This document shows positions 16,845 to 25,705 of a stretch of DNA of 64,000 nt, piece after piece. Origin of the DNA: Clostridiales bacterium (lineage in GTDB: Bacteria; Bacillota; Clostridia; Christensenellales; Borkfalkiaceae). Made by a program: the position numbers and the translations under genes. The stretch covers positions 108,418-172,417 of the forward strand of contig SVIO01000002.1 of the NCBI GenBank assembly GCA_015069465.1, written 5' to 3'. Position 1 is the stretch's first letter, and every line of letters starts with the position of its first letter. The notes below the pieces were generated by a model that saw nothing but the letters and a program-made list of their open reading frames with translations, made no database searches and was not told where the DNA came from.

Positions 16845-16883
16845 ATACCTTCCTAAGTGGTTTTCTTAGGAAGGTATTTTTTT
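16845..16883 (+). terminator. Strong terminator of the small transcription unit
   Basis: A perfect 13-bp stem, ATACCTTCCTAAG (16845-16857) with CTTAGGAAGGTAT (16865-16877), 7-nt loop, then T7. An A-rich left flank may also let it end the convergent SHOCT gene at 16910. Confidence 0.95.
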
Positions 16884-16909
16884 GCTTATTTTATATTTAC
16901 ATATTGTTT

Positions 16910-17560
16910 TTAAACAATATCCCTTATATTTTTTTCAACTGCATTTTTATATTGCTCTTCATCAATAACACCGAGTTCTTTTAGATGCTTTAACTCTGCA
17001 ATTTTTTCTTCAATGGTTGAATTAGACACTGCTAATTCTTTTGCAATTTCAACATCTTGATGAATTTCTTTATTTGCCATTGCAATAGATTCTAAAACTA
17101 TCACAGTTACAAAAATTAACAGTCCTACTATCTTTGTTGTCGTTGAACTTGAACCTTGTGATGATTGAAAACAATTTATTAACATAACAAATGCTAAAAT
17201 ACTTGAAAAAACAATAAAACAAATTCTTGTTTTTTTTCTTTTCTTTAATTCATTTTCAAAACGATCTTCAATATTTATAAAATTGTTTGATGTGTCTATA
17301 GGCTTTTTCAATAATTTACAAGCAAAAATTAATTCAACTATTACCAAGGCAACCCCTATAAAGAATCCTATAATATATGCAATGACTGTAGATTGCATAT
17401 ATGAATTATAATAATCTACATATTCCTTTTTTAAAAAACTTATCGTATCAATCAAAGTTTCAAAAGCAACAACTTCTAATATTAAATCAAATATACAATA
17501 AACAAGCGCTGTTATTGCCGCACCTAATTCTAATCCTCTTTTCGTTTTGTTAAGCTTCAT
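16910..17560 (-). CDS. Four-helix membrane protein with C-terminal SHOCT domain
   Basis: 216 residues. Four hydrophobic segments (about 14-34, 57-84, 112-131, 145-163) form two hairpins separated by a charged cytosolic loop (residues about 85-111, ending ELKKRKKTR). The tail IAELKHLKELGVIDEEQYKNAVEKNI (about 186-212) is a SHOCT motif, a short helical module frequent at the ends of bacterial membrane proteins and thought to mediate oligomerisation. No enzymatic motif is seen. Promoter and two perfect palindromes lie directly upstream, shared with the divergent Xre gene, so it is the evident target of that regulator. Biological role unknown. Confidence 0.7.
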   Translation of the reverse strand: MKLNKTKRGLELGAAITALVYCIFDLILEVVAFETLIDTISFLKKEYVDYYNSYMQSTVIAYIIGFFIGVALVIVELIFACKLLKKPIDTSNNFINIEDRFENELKKRKKTRICFIVFSSILAFVMLINCFQSSQGSSSTTTKIVGLLIFVTVIVLESIAMANKEIHQDVEIAKELAVSNSTIEEKIAELKHLKELGVIDEEQYKNAVEKNIRDIV

Positions 17561-17654
17561 AGCCTCTCCTTTTCTTTTGTTTTTTAATTTAATTCTTTAA
17601 ATTTTTGGTTAAGTTTTTCTTTTAACAATTTAACCAATTTTCAATTTGTATTTC

Positions 17655-17701
17655 TAAGTCTTTTTGACTTATACCCACATTATACTAGGTCTTTTGACCT
17701 A
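17655..17701 (-). promoter_or_regulatory. Two palindromic operators at the SHOCT promoter
   Basis: O1 at 17686-17701 is TAGGTC-TTTT-GACCTA, a perfect palindrome filling the -35/-10 spacer. O2 at 17655-17671 is TAAGTC-TTTTT-GACTTA, at about +1 to +17 of the transcript. A third half-site TTTTGACCTAT is at 17711-17721, in the spacer of the opposite (Xre) promoter. Binding at O1/O2 would block the membrane-protein gene, and the half-site would permit autoregulation. Confidence 0.85.
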
Positions 17702-17707
17702 TGTCAA
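17679..17707 (-). promoter_or_regulatory. Promoter of the SHOCT membrane protein gene
   Basis: Minus-strand TTGACA (17702-17707), exactly 17 bp, TATAAT (17679-17684): a perfect consensus promoter. This strength suggests high expression unless repressed. Confidence 0.92.
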
Positions 17708-17734
17708 GACTTTTGACCTATATCTTGGTATAAT
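17706..17734 (+). promoter_or_regulatory. Extended -10 promoter of the Xre gene
   Basis: TGGTATAAT at 17726-17734 is an extended -10 with TATAAT at 17729-17734; the -35 position (17706-17711, AAGACT) is poor. It overlaps the back-to-back promoter of the SHOCT gene, so the two promoters share about 25 bp. Confidence 0.65.
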
Positions 17735-17749
17735 TTTCTTGAGTTTTTG

Positions 17750-17829
17750 ATAAAAAGTATAGGTTATTAATAAACGGTATAGATTTTAGATAAATAGTTT
17801 TGATTTTTGATAAACAGTATAGATTATTA
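17750..17829 (+). repeat. Four tandem 20-bp repeats in the Xre leader
   Basis: Four consecutive units of exactly 20 bp start at 17750, 17770, 17790 and 17810, each beginning ATAAA and sharing the pattern ATAAAcaGTATAGATTaTta. Units 2 and 4 are the closest. The array runs to 15 bp before the Xre start codon, so it lies in the 5' untranslated region and just before the ribosome site. The role may be regulator binding, like an iteron or operator array, or effects on mRNA. It is not CRISPR: units are contiguous without spacers. Confidence 0.8.
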
Positions 17830-17844
17830 TTTTAGGGAATTTTT

Positions 17845-18057
17845 ATGAAAGAAGAAATGCCTTATATCGAAATAATTAAACAAATAATGCACGATTATAA
17901 TTTAAGTCAATTAAAATTTGCATCCATTATAGGTGTAAATCAAACGACTGTCAGCCAATGGCTTTTGGGAAGAAAAAAGCCTACTTATGACTGCATTTAT
18001 TCTATTTGTGTTAATTTTAATATTTCGCCAAACTTATTTTTTGGCTTTGAAAACTAA
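17845..18057 (+). CDS. Xre-family helix-turn-helix regulator, 70 residues
   Basis: A minimal Cro/C1-type HTH protein. The five-helix domain is nearly the entire protein: IIKQIMHDYNLSQLKFASIIGVNQTTVSQWLLGRKKPTYDCI; the recognition helix is around NQTTVSQWLLGRK (residues 32-44). The tail FNISPNLFFGFEN matches the end of the HTH_3 fold. Ribosome site AGGGA precedes the ATG. The gene is divergent from the SHOCT membrane protein and shares its operators, an arrangement seen for repressors of adjacent accessory genes. A hairpin terminator follows at once. Confidence 0.88.
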   Translation: MKEEMPYIEIIKQIMHDYNLSQLKFASIIGVNQTTVSQWLLGRKKPTYDCIYSICVNFNISPNLFFGFEN

Positions 18058-18058
18058 A

Positions 18059-18092
18059 AACAACCTTTGAACTACTCAAAGGTTGTTTTTTT
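18059..18092. terminator. Terminator between Xre and pnuC
   Basis: AACAACCTTTGA (18059-18070) with TCAAAGGTTGTT (18076-18087), 5-nt loop, then a T-run; A-run on the left. It serves both converging genes. Confidence 0.9.
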
Positions 18093-18110
18093 ATCACAAA
18101 TTCTTTAATT

Positions 18111-18803
18111 TTATTCGGCGTCTCGTTGGCGTTCTTTCATTTTTTTCCAATTTAAATAACTATAAGTATCGTTTACTAAAAACACCAAAAAGCAAATTAT
18201 AACCGATATATAACTTATGTTTTTTATAGTTGCCATTATCCACATAATAATAAGCACGATATCGTTAAGGGCATATGCTAAAGCAAAATATTCGCATCTT
18301 CTAAAAGTTAGATATGCTGCAAAAAAACTTGTTGTTATAGAAACGGTGCTTATCACTAAGTTTGATGTTCCTAATTCTCTCATTATAAAATAAAATATAA
18401 CTGTTACAACAAGCGCAACAATAAAGCCAAAAAGCATTTCTTTTTTAGAAAGTGTGTTAACCTTAACTTCTGCCTTGCTTTCTTTAGACGGATTTTTTAG
18501 CCACGATATAAATGCCACGATAGACATAGGCAAACTCATGCCAAGATAGGTTATCATTTCGCCATAATACTTAAACGATAAAGATATATAAGCATAAAGC
18601 GAAGCAAAGATTATCATAAACGCCTGCCCCAAAGGATTTCCCTTAGCGCAAAAGATGAGAGCCGTTGTTCCCACTAGCGAAGCAATCATGTTTAGATATT
18701 TTTTGCCATCAAAAATAAAAAATGCAGATACGATTAAAATTATTGACCCTATCCAAATGGCAAGTTCAGTTTTTGTAAAATATTTTATTTTCTTTAGTTT
18801 CAT
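18111..18803 (-). CDS. pnuC: PnuC-like nicotinamide (ribo)nucleoside transporter
   Basis: 230-residue membrane protein with seven predicted helices, matching PnuC (SWEET-like fold), which facilitates uptake of nicotinamide riboside for NAD synthesis. The characteristic C-terminal region is present: FRRCEYFALAYALNDIVLIIMWIMA and VNDTYSYLNWKKMKERQ, with the conserved Asn/Asp and aromatic residues of the substrate path. It follows fhs but is separated by a terminator, so it may depend on readthrough or on a weak promoter in the terminator loop. No NAD-related riboswitch fits in the 82-bp gap. Confidence 0.8.
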   Translation of the reverse strand: MKLKKIKYFTKTELAIWIGSIILIVSAFFIFDGKKYLNMIASLVGTTALIFCAKGNPLGQAFMIIFASLYAYISLSFKYYGEMITYLGMSLPMSIVAFISWLKNPSKESKAEVKVNTLSKKEMLFGFIVALVVTVIFYFIMRELGTSNLVISTVSITTSFFAAYLTFRRCEYFALAYALNDIVLIIMWIMATIKNISYISVIICFLVFLVNDTYSYLNWKKMKERQRDAE

Positions 18804-18815
18804 AACCTATCACTT

Positions 18816-18864
18816 AAAAAAAAGCATTTATAAGTCAACCAAAAGGCAAATTTATAAATGCTTT
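18816..18864 (-). terminator. Terminator of the purine operon
   Basis: AAAGCATTTATAA and TTATAAATGCTTT (18821-18833 and 18852-18864) form a 13-bp stem around an 18-nt loop, with a T8 run on the minus strand. It lies after fhs and 13-15 bp before the pnuC start. Confidence 0.88.
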
Positions 18865-18885
18865 TTCACTGCTTAACAATAAATT

Positions 18886-20559
18886 TTAGAAAAGACCAGA
18901 AATTTTGCCGTTTTCATCAACGTCAATCTTTTCTGCTGCTGGAACTTTAGGGAGCCCAGGCATTGTCATGATATTGCCTGTTAAAACAACGATAAAGCCT
19001 GCGCCTGCTGAAATTTTAAGTGACCTAACAGTAATCTTAAAGCCTGTTGGTGCGCCAAGTTTTGTCATATCGTCTGAGAAAGAGTATTGTGTTTTTGCAA
19101 TACATACAGGCACTTTATCAAAGCCTAATTCTTCTAAAGTTTTAATTTGTTTTAATGCTTCGTCGCTAAAGATAACGCCATCGCCACCATAAACTTTGGT
19201 TGCAACCTTTTCGATTTTTGTTGCAATGCTGTCGCTGTCTTCATAACTAAATGTAAAGTCGTTTTCAAGTTCGCAAAGTCTAACAACTTCGTGTGCTAAG
19301 GCTTCACCACCCTTACCACCTTCAGCCCAAACGGTTGAAAGCACAACATTTACGCCGAGTTCTTTGCATTTTTTGATAACTAAATCAATTTCTGCATCGG
19401 TGTCGGTTGGGAATCTGTTAACTGCAACAACTGATGGAAGTTTATAAACGTCTTTAATATTATGAACGTGGCGAAGTAGGTTTGGAATACCCTTTTCAAG
19501 AGCATCAAGGTTTTCAGTTGAAAGTTCTGTCTTTGGCAAGCCACCATGCATTTTTAACGCCTTAATAGTTGCAACGATTACAACTGCATCAGGTTTTAAG
19601 CCTGCAACCCTACACTTAATGTCAAGGAACTTTTCAGCGCCAAGGTCAGCGCCAAAGCCTGCTTCGGTTACAACATAGTCGCCAAGTTTTAGAGCAATTT
19701 TTGTTGCCATAATAGAGTTACAGCCGTGTGCAATGTTTGCAAAAGGTCCACCGTGAACGATTGCAGGCGTTGCTTCTAAAGTTTGAACAAGGTTTGGCTT
19801 TAGAGCATCTTTTAAGAGTGCTGTCATAGCGCCTTGGGCGTTAAGTTGCCCTGCAGTTACAGGTTTGTTGTCATATGTATAGCCGATAATAATGTTTTTA
19901 ATTCTATTTTTAAGGTCTGTGATAGAAGAAGACAAACATAATACAGCCATAATTTCAGAAGCAACAGTTATATCATAACTATCTTCTCTTGGAGTGCCGT
20001 TTACTCTGCCACCTAAACCATCTACGACAAAACGAAGTTGTCTATCGTTCATATCAACGCATCTATGCCAAGTAATTCTTCTTGGGTCAATGCCGAGCTG
20101 GTTGCCTTGATAGATATGGTTATCAATCATTGCTGCAAGCAAGTTGTTTGCTGCGCCGATTGCGTGAAAGTCGCCTGTAAAGTGAAGGTTAATATCTTCC
20201 ATTGGCACAACTTGAGCATAGCCACCACCAGCAGCACCACCTTTAACGCCAAAAACAGGACCTAAAGATGGTTCTCTTAAGGCAACCATAACGTTTTTGC
20301 CAATTCTTTTTAAGCCGTCAGCAAGACCAACGGTAGTTGTTGTTTTGCCTTCGCCTGCTGGGGTTGGAGTGATGGCAGTAACTAAAATAAGTTTGCCATT
20401 ATCTTTTTTTGTTTCATTTAAGATAGAAAGGTCTATCTTTGCCTTATAGTTGCCGTATTGTTCTAAGTATTTGTTGTCTATGCCAGCAGTTAAAGCAACT
20501 TCTAAAATGTGTTTTGGGGTTATGCTTTGCGCAATTTCAATATCACTTTTGTATTGCAT
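18886..20559 (-). CDS. fhs: Formate-tetrahydrofolate ligase
   Basis: 557-residue enzyme that joins formate, THF and ATP to give 10-formyl-THF. The P-loop-like [14 protein letters not shown] is at about 63-76; further signatures are [20 protein letters not shown] and the C-terminal [18 protein letters not shown]. Length matches the family (about 556). Last gene of the purine operon, 29 bp after purL. Its product is the co-substrate of PurN and AICAR transformylase encoded upstream in the same operon, and a formate channel is co-encoded. Regulated, by position, by the ZTP riboswitch. Confidence 0.97.
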   Translation of the reverse strand: MQYKSDIEIAQSITPKHILEVALTAGIDNKYLEQYGNYKAKIDLSILNETKKDNGKLILVTAITPTPAGEGKTTTTVGLADGLKRIGKNVMVALREPSLGPVFGVKGGAAGGGYAQVVPMEDINLHFTGDFHAIGAANNLLAAMIDNHIYQGNQLGIDPRRITWHRCVDMNDRQLRFVVDGLGGRVNGTPREDSYDITVASEIMAVLCLSSSITDLKNRIKNIIIGYTYDNKPVTAGQLNAQGAMTALLKDALKPNLVQTLEATPAIVHGGPFANIAHGCNSIMATKIALKLGDYVVTEAGFGADLGAEKFLDIKCRVAGLKPDAVVIVATIKALKMHGGLPKTELSTENLDALEKGIPNLLRHVHNIKDVYKLPSVVAVNRFPTDTDAEIDLVIKKCKELGVNVVLSTVWAEGGKGGEALAHEVVRLCELENDFTFSYEDSDSIATKIEKVATKVYGGDGVIFSDEALKQIKTLEELGFDKVPVCIAKTQYSFSDDMTKLGAPTGFKITVRSLKISAGAGFIVVLTGNIMTMPGLPKVPAAEKIDVDENGKISGLF

Positions 20560-20588
20560 TTCAATTTCTCCTTATTTATACAACCATA

Positions 20589-23500
20589 TTATTTAAAGTA
20601 CTTTACAGCACTATCAAACATCTTAATATCATATTCGCCATAAACGTTTTTATATAAGCCGTTACCTGTTCTTTCAGAGTGACCCATCTTACCAAATACT
20701 CTGCCATCTGGAGATGTGATACCTTCGATAGCATAGTAAGAGTTGTTTGGATTAAACTTAATATCATAAGTTGGTTTGCCACTTTCATCAACGTATTGCG
20801 TTGCGATTTGACCGTTTTTAATCAAACTTTCAAGTAGGTCTGGCTTAATGATAAATCTACCTTCGCCGTGAGAGATAGGAACAGTATAAACATCGCCCAC
20901 TTCAGTTTGCATAAGCCATGGTGACTTGTTAGAAGCAATTCTCGTTTTAACAAGCATTGATTGGTGTCTTGCAATAGTGTTAAATGTTAGAGTTGGCATA
21001 TCTTCGCTCATTTCATCGGTAATCTTGCCATAAGGCACTAAGCCGAGTTTGATAAGTGCCTGGAAGCCGTTACAAATACCACCAACTAAGCCCTTTCTAT
21101 TATCTAAAAGGTCGCTTACGTTTTCTTTGATTGCCTTGTTTCTAAAGAAGGCTGTTATAAACTTACCAGAGCCGTCTGGTTCATCGCCACCAGAGAAACC
21201 ACCTGGAACGAATATAATTTGACTATTTTTAATCTTTTGAGCAAACGCATCAACCGATTCTTTAACGTCAACAAGATTCTTAATAACGAATATATCAACG
21301 TCAGCACCACTTCTTGCAAAAGCCTTTTTAGTATCGTATTCGCAGTTTGTTCCTGGGAATACAGGCACTAATACTCTAGGTTTTGCGAATTTTGTTGGTG
21401 AAAGTGTCCAGTTATCAGCACTAAACTTAATTTCTGGAATTTCGCCCTTATCAGAGTCAACATCGTTGCACTTAAACACGCTTTCAAGTTTATCTTCATA
21501 AATGCCTAATAGGTTGTTTAGCGTTACGCCTTTTCCATTATAAACAATTTCTTCTTTTTCAGTTGTATAACCCAAAGTGAACGCCTTATCAACAGCGATG
21601 TCGCCATCGAGTTCGATAATAAAGCCACCATAGTTATAACCAAAAATTGTATCTAAACTTACATCAGCAAACTCAAAGCCGATAGAGTTACCGAACGCCA
21701 TTTTCATAATGCCTTCTGCTATACCACCGAGTGTTGGCGTGTACATTGCAAGCACTTTGTTTTGGCTGTTAAGTTTTTCGATAGCCTTAAAGTTTTCAAG
21801 TAAATCAGCAGTATCAATAAGTCCGTCTGCAGTCTTTTTTGCTGGCAAGAATACAACCTTGCTACCAGCCTTTTTGAATTCTGGTGAAACAACCTTATCT
21901 AAAGTATCAGTTGTTATAGCAAAAGAAACGAGTGTTGGTGGAACATCGATATTTTCAAACGAACCACTCATAGAGTCCTTGCCACCGATAGCAGAAAGTT
22001 TAAGTTCCCTTTGCGCTCTATATGCACCGAGTAATGCACTCATAGGCTTGCCCCAACGAGTTGCATCCTTGTTTGGCTTTTCAAAATATTCTTGGAAAGT
22101 TAAATATGTATCTTCAAAAGTTGCACCTGTTGCAATGAGTTTACATACGCTTTCGATTACTGCATAGTAACCACCAAAGAGTGGGCTCTTTTCACTTACA
22201 AATGGGTTGTAACCCCAACTCATAAACGAACAAGTGTCTGTATCAGCATTTTCAACTGAAACCTTGTTTACCATTGCTTGAATAGGTGTTCTTTGATTTT
22301 TTCCACCGAAAGGCATAAGCACTGTGCCTGCGCCGATTGTAGAGTCAAAACGCTCAGAAAGGCCACGCTTAGAGCATATGTTAAGGTCATCGGCAAGCGC
22401 TTTCAAGCCTGATGTAAAGCAAGTTGGAATTTGTTTTTTGTCGAGTTCTTGCTTAACAACTTTAACGTTTGTTTTCTTTTCAGCGCCGTTAGAATTTAAG
22501 AATTCTCTTGAAATATCAACGATAGTGTTGCCTTTCCAAGTCATCTTAAGTCTTGCATTGTCTGTAACTGTTGCAACAACCGTTGCTTCTAAGTTTTCGC
22601 TGTTTGCAAGTGCGATAAATTCATTAACGTATTCGTTTTCAACAACAACAGCCATTCTTTCTTGAGATTCACTGATTGCAAGTTCTGTGCCATCAAGTCC
22701 ATCGTATTTCTTTGGAACTTTATCAAGGTCTATAAAGAGTCCATCTGCAAGTTCACCGATAGCAACCGAAACGCCACCTGCACCAAAGTCGTTACAACGC
22801 TTGATAAGTCTTGATGCCCTTTCGTTTCTAAATAATCTTTGTAATTTTCTTTCTTCTGGTGCATTACCCTTTTGAACTTCTGCACCACAAGTTGTAAGTG
22901 AAGATAGGTTGTGTGATTTTGATGAACCTGTTGCGCCACCACAACCATCACGACCTGTTCTACCACCTAAAAGAATAACTTTATCCCCATTTGCAGGAAC
23001 TTCACGCCTTACGTTCTTTTCAGGCGCTGCTGCGACAACTGCACCGATTTCCATACGCTTTGCAACATAGCCATCGTGATAAATTTCATCAACCATGCCT
23101 GTAGCAAGACCGATTTGGTTACCATAAGAAGAATAACCACTTGCAGCAGTTGTAACAATTTTTCTTTGTGGGAGTTTTCCCTTTATCGTTTGGTCAAGTG
23201 GCTTTAATGGGTCACCTGCACCTGTCACACGCATTGCAGCATAAACATAACTTCTGCCAGAGAGTGGGTCACGAATAGCACCACCGATACAAGTTGCTGC
23301 ACCACCGAATGGCTCAATTTCTGTTGGGTGGTTGTGTGTTTCGTTTTTGAATAATAAGAGCCAATCTTGTTTTTCATCACCAACGTTCACCTTGATTTTA
23401 ACTGTACAAGCATTGATTTCTTCAGAGTCGTCAATCTTTGGTAAATCACCAGATTTTTTGTGATACCTTGTTGCAATTGTTGCAAGGTCCATAAGGTTAA

Positions 23501-24278
23501 TAGGCTTTGTTCTATTAAGTTCTTTTCTTGCGCTAACATATTCGTCAAAGATTTTTTGTGCTAGGTCATCTTCAAACTCTACATTTTCAATAGTTGTTAA
23601 AAATGTTGTATGACGGCAGTGGTCTGACCAATATGTGTCTATCATTTTAATTTCTGTAATTGTTGGGTCTCTATCTTCCTTCTTAAAGTATGCTTGCAAG
23701 AACTTTAAGTCATCTAAGTCCATAGCAAGAGCCTTTTCTTTTAAGAATTCACCAAGCCCCTTTTCATCAAGAGCGTTAAAGCCGTTTAATGTTTCAACGC
23801 TTTCAGGAAGGTCGTAAGTAGTAGCAAGAGTATCTTTTTCAGATAGGTCTGCTTCTCTACATTCAACAGGGTTGATAACGTATTTTTTAATAGCATCTAA
23901 TTCTTGGTTAGAAAGTTTTCCATAAATAGCATAAACTTTTGCAGTTTTAACTATTGGACGATTGCCTGCTGAAAAGAGTTGAACGCATTGTGCAGCCGAG
24001 TCTGCCCTTTGGTCGAATTGACCTGGTAGTGGCTCTACTGCAAACAAATAGTCTGCTTTTGGAAGAGTATTAAATGCATCGTCGATTTGTGGCTCAGAAA
24101 AAACTGAGTTGATGCACTTAGAAAAAAGTTCTTCACTAATTTCTTCAACATCATAGCGATTGATTACGCTAAGATTACTAATTGTTTTAATATTAAGTAA
24201 ATTTTTAATTTCGCCAAGTAATGCCTTTGCTTCATTAGCAAACTCTGGCTTTTTTGCAACGTAAATTCTATAAACCAT
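20589..24278 (-). CDS. purL: Phosphoribosylformylglycinamidine synthase, single chain (PurL-PurQ fusion)
   Basis: 1229 residues, the large form that carries synthase and glutaminase in one chain, converting FGAR to FGAM with ATP and glutamine. The synthase core spans about 180-950, with SDHCRHTTF (about 217) and FKNETHNHPTEIEPFGGAATCIGG. The C-terminal class I glutamine amidotransferase is about 970-1225, with the nucleophile Cys in GGICNGFQALI and His/Glu in SHGEGRF. Most Bacillota use separate PurS/PurQ/PurL; the fused form of about 1250 residues is common in Clostridia. The start overlaps the last base of the purD stop. Confidence 0.96.
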   Translation of the reverse strand: MVYRIYVAKKPEFANEAKALLGEIKNLLNIKTISNLSVINRYDVEEISEELFSKCINSVFSEPQIDDAFNTLPKADYLFAVEPLPGQFDQRADSAAQCVQLFSAGNRPIVKTAKVYAIYGKLSNQELDAIKKYVINPVECREADLSEKDTLATTYDLPESVETLNGFNALDEKGLGEFLKEKALAMDLDDLKFLQAYFKKEDRDPTITEIKMIDTYWSDHCRHTTFLTTIENVEFEDDLAQKIFDEYVSARKELNRTKPINLMDLATIATRYHKKSGDLPKIDDSEEINACTVKIKVNVGDEKQDWLLLFKNETHNHPTEIEPFGGAATCIGGAIRDPLSGRSYVYAAMRVTGAGDPLKPLDQTIKGKLPQRKIVTTAASGYSSYGNQIGLATGMVDEIYHDGYVAKRMEIGAVVAAAPEKNVRREVPANGDKVILLGGRTGRDGCGGATGSSKSHNLSSLTTCGAEVQKGNAPEERKLQRLFRNERASRLIKRCNDFGAGGVSVAIGELADGLFIDLDKVPKKYDGLDGTELAISESQERMAVVVENEYVNEFIALANSENLEATVVATVTDNARLKMTWKGNTIVDISREFLNSNGAEKKTNVKVVKQELDKKQIPTCFTSGLKALADDLNICSKRGLSERFDSTIGAGTVLMPFGGKNQRTPIQAMVNKVSVENADTDTCSFMSWGYNPFVSEKSPLFGGYYAVIESVCKLIATGATFEDTYLTFQEYFEKPNKDATRWGKPMSALLGAYRAQRELKLSAIGGKDSMSGSFENIDVPPTLVSFAITTDTLDKVVSPEFKKAGSKVVFLPAKKTADGLIDTADLLENFKAIEKLNSQNKVLAMYTPTLGGIAEGIMKMAFGNSIGFEFADVSLDTIFGYNYGGFIIELDGDIAVDKAFTLGYTTEKEEIVYNGKGVTLNNLLGIYEDKLESVFKCNDVDSDKGEIPEIKFSADNWTLSPTKFAKPRVLVPVFPGTNCEYDTKKAFARSGADVDIFVIKNLVDVKESVDAFAQKIKNSQIIFVPGGFSGGDEPDGSGKFITAFFRNKAIKENVSDLLDNRKGLVGGICNGFQALIKLGLVPYGKITDEMSEDMPTLTFNTIARHQSMLVKTRIASNKSPWLMQTEVGDVYTVPISHGEGRFIIKPDLLESLIKNGQIATQYVDESGKPTYDIKFNPNNSYYAIEGITSPDGRVFGKMGHSERTGNGLYKNVYGEYDIKMFDSAVKYFK

Positions 24279-25546
24279 TATTTTTCTCCATTAGCCTTTA
24301 ATGCTCTTTGTCCTATATCTTTGCGATAAAACGCATTATCAAACCAAACTGTTTCGACCTTTTTATAAGCCTTTTCAATGGCAGTTTTAAGGTCATCAGC
24401 AATAGCAGTTACGCCAAGCACCCTGCCACCATTAGTTAAAAGTTTGCCGTTATCAAGTTTTGCGCCTGCAACGAAAATGTTTTCTTTATCGCCATTAAAT
24501 TTAATTTCAAAGCCCTTGTCATACTTTTCTGGATAGCCCTTGCTTGCCATGATAACACAGCAAGCCGACTTATCGTAAAACTCAACGTTTGTGCTAGAAA
24601 GTCTTTCTTCTGCAACGGCTTTAAATATTTCAAAAAGGTCGGTTTTAAGTAGTGGCAACACAACTTGTGTTTCTGGGTCGCCAAACCTACAGTTATATTC
24701 GATTACCTTTGGTCCTTTTGGTGTGAGCATAAGTCCAAAGTATAAACAACCCTTAAAAGTTCTGCCTTCTTTGTTCATTGCTTCCATTGTAGGAATAAAA
24801 ATTGTTTCCATACACTCTTTAGCAATTTCTTCGGTGTAATAAGGGTTAGGTGCAACCGTTCCCATACCACCCGTGTTAAGACCTTTATCGTTATCGAGTG
24901 CTCTCTTGTGGTCCATTGATGAAACCATAGGAATTAAAGTTTTGCCATCGGTAAATGATAAAACAGAAACTTCTGGGCCTGTTAAAAATTCTTCAATAAC
25001 TATATTTGAGCCAGATGCACCGAACACTTTATCTTGCATCATAGAGCGAACAGCTTCTTTTGCGCTATCTAGTGTTTCGGCAATGATAACACCCTTACCA
25101 AGTGCCAAGCCATCGGCTTTAATAACTATTGGCATTTCTTGAGTATCAAGATATTTAAGCGCACTTTCCATATTAGAAAATGTTTCATACTTTGCTGTAG
25201 GAATATTATATTTTTTCATTAAGTTCTTAGAAAAAATCTTGCTACCTTCGATTATTGCAGCCTTTTTGTTTGGGCCAAAACAAGGTATGCCCTTTTCTTC
25301 TAAAAGGTCAACAGCGCCAAGCACTAGTGGGTCATCTGGTGCAACAACTGCAAAGTCAATTGCATTTTCCTTTGCCCAAGATGCAACCTTAATAACATCT
25401 TTAACATCTATATTAACGATAGTTGCATCACTTGCGATACCACCATTTCCTGAAAGCGCATAGATTTTGTCTATTTTGTCGCTCTTTAACAAAGTTTTAA
25501 TAATGGCGTGTTCCCTGCCACCGTTACCAACAACTAAAACTTTCAT
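24278..25546 (-). CDS. purD: Phosphoribosylamine-glycine ligase
   Basis: 422-residue GAR synthetase (PRA + glycine + ATP). The N-domain GNGGREHAI is the signature start; the ATP-grasp core has IVIKADGLALGKGV and ARIIEYNCRFGDPETQ-type metal ligands (seen as VIEYNCRFGDPETQVVLP); the C-domain ends RKDIGQRAL. Length is typical. It overlaps purL by one base; a 159-bp gap separates it from purH. Confidence 0.97.
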   Translation of the reverse strand: MKVLVVGNGGREHAIIKTLLKSDKIDKIYALSGNGGIASDATIVNIDVKDVIKVASWAKENAIDFAVVAPDDPLVLGAVDLLEEKGIPCFGPNKKAAIIEGSKIFSKNLMKKYNIPTAKYETFSNMESALKYLDTQEMPIVIKADGLALGKGVIIAETLDSAKEAVRSMMQDKVFGASGSNIVIEEFLTGPEVSVLSFTDGKTLIPMVSSMDHKRALDNDKGLNTGGMGTVAPNPYYTEEIAKECMETIFIPTMEAMNKEGRTFKGCLYFGLMLTPKGPKVIEYNCRFGDPETQVVLPLLKTDLFEIFKAVAEERLSSTNVEFYDKSACCVIMASKGYPEKYDKGFEIKFNGDKENIFVAGAKLDNGKLLTNGGRVLGVTAIADDLKTAIEKAYKKVETVWFDNAFYRKDIGQRALKANGEK

Positions 25547-25705
25547 TTTATATTGTTTTCTCCTTAATTTTTATATTTAATATGGTTTTTTTCTTTACTG
25601 TAAAAATTGTCAAATGCAAATAATTCAAGGCAAATGCCCGAAGTCAATAGTTTACATATTGACAAGGGTGAGAGCGATGAATTATGTAGCATTTCACAAC
25701 TAAAA
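25547..25705. other. 159-bp gap inside the purine operon
   Basis: The largest gap in the operon. On the minus strand there are two TTGAC(A/T) hexamers (25606-25611 and 25645-25660 region), but neither has a convincing -10 at the right spacing. No terminator hairpin or supported ORF is seen. A weak internal promoter for purD-purL-fhs is possible. Confidence 0.4.

Noticed and set aside
17750..17829. CRISPR array
   Set aside because: Units are contiguous 20-bp repeats without spacers, and no cas genes are present.
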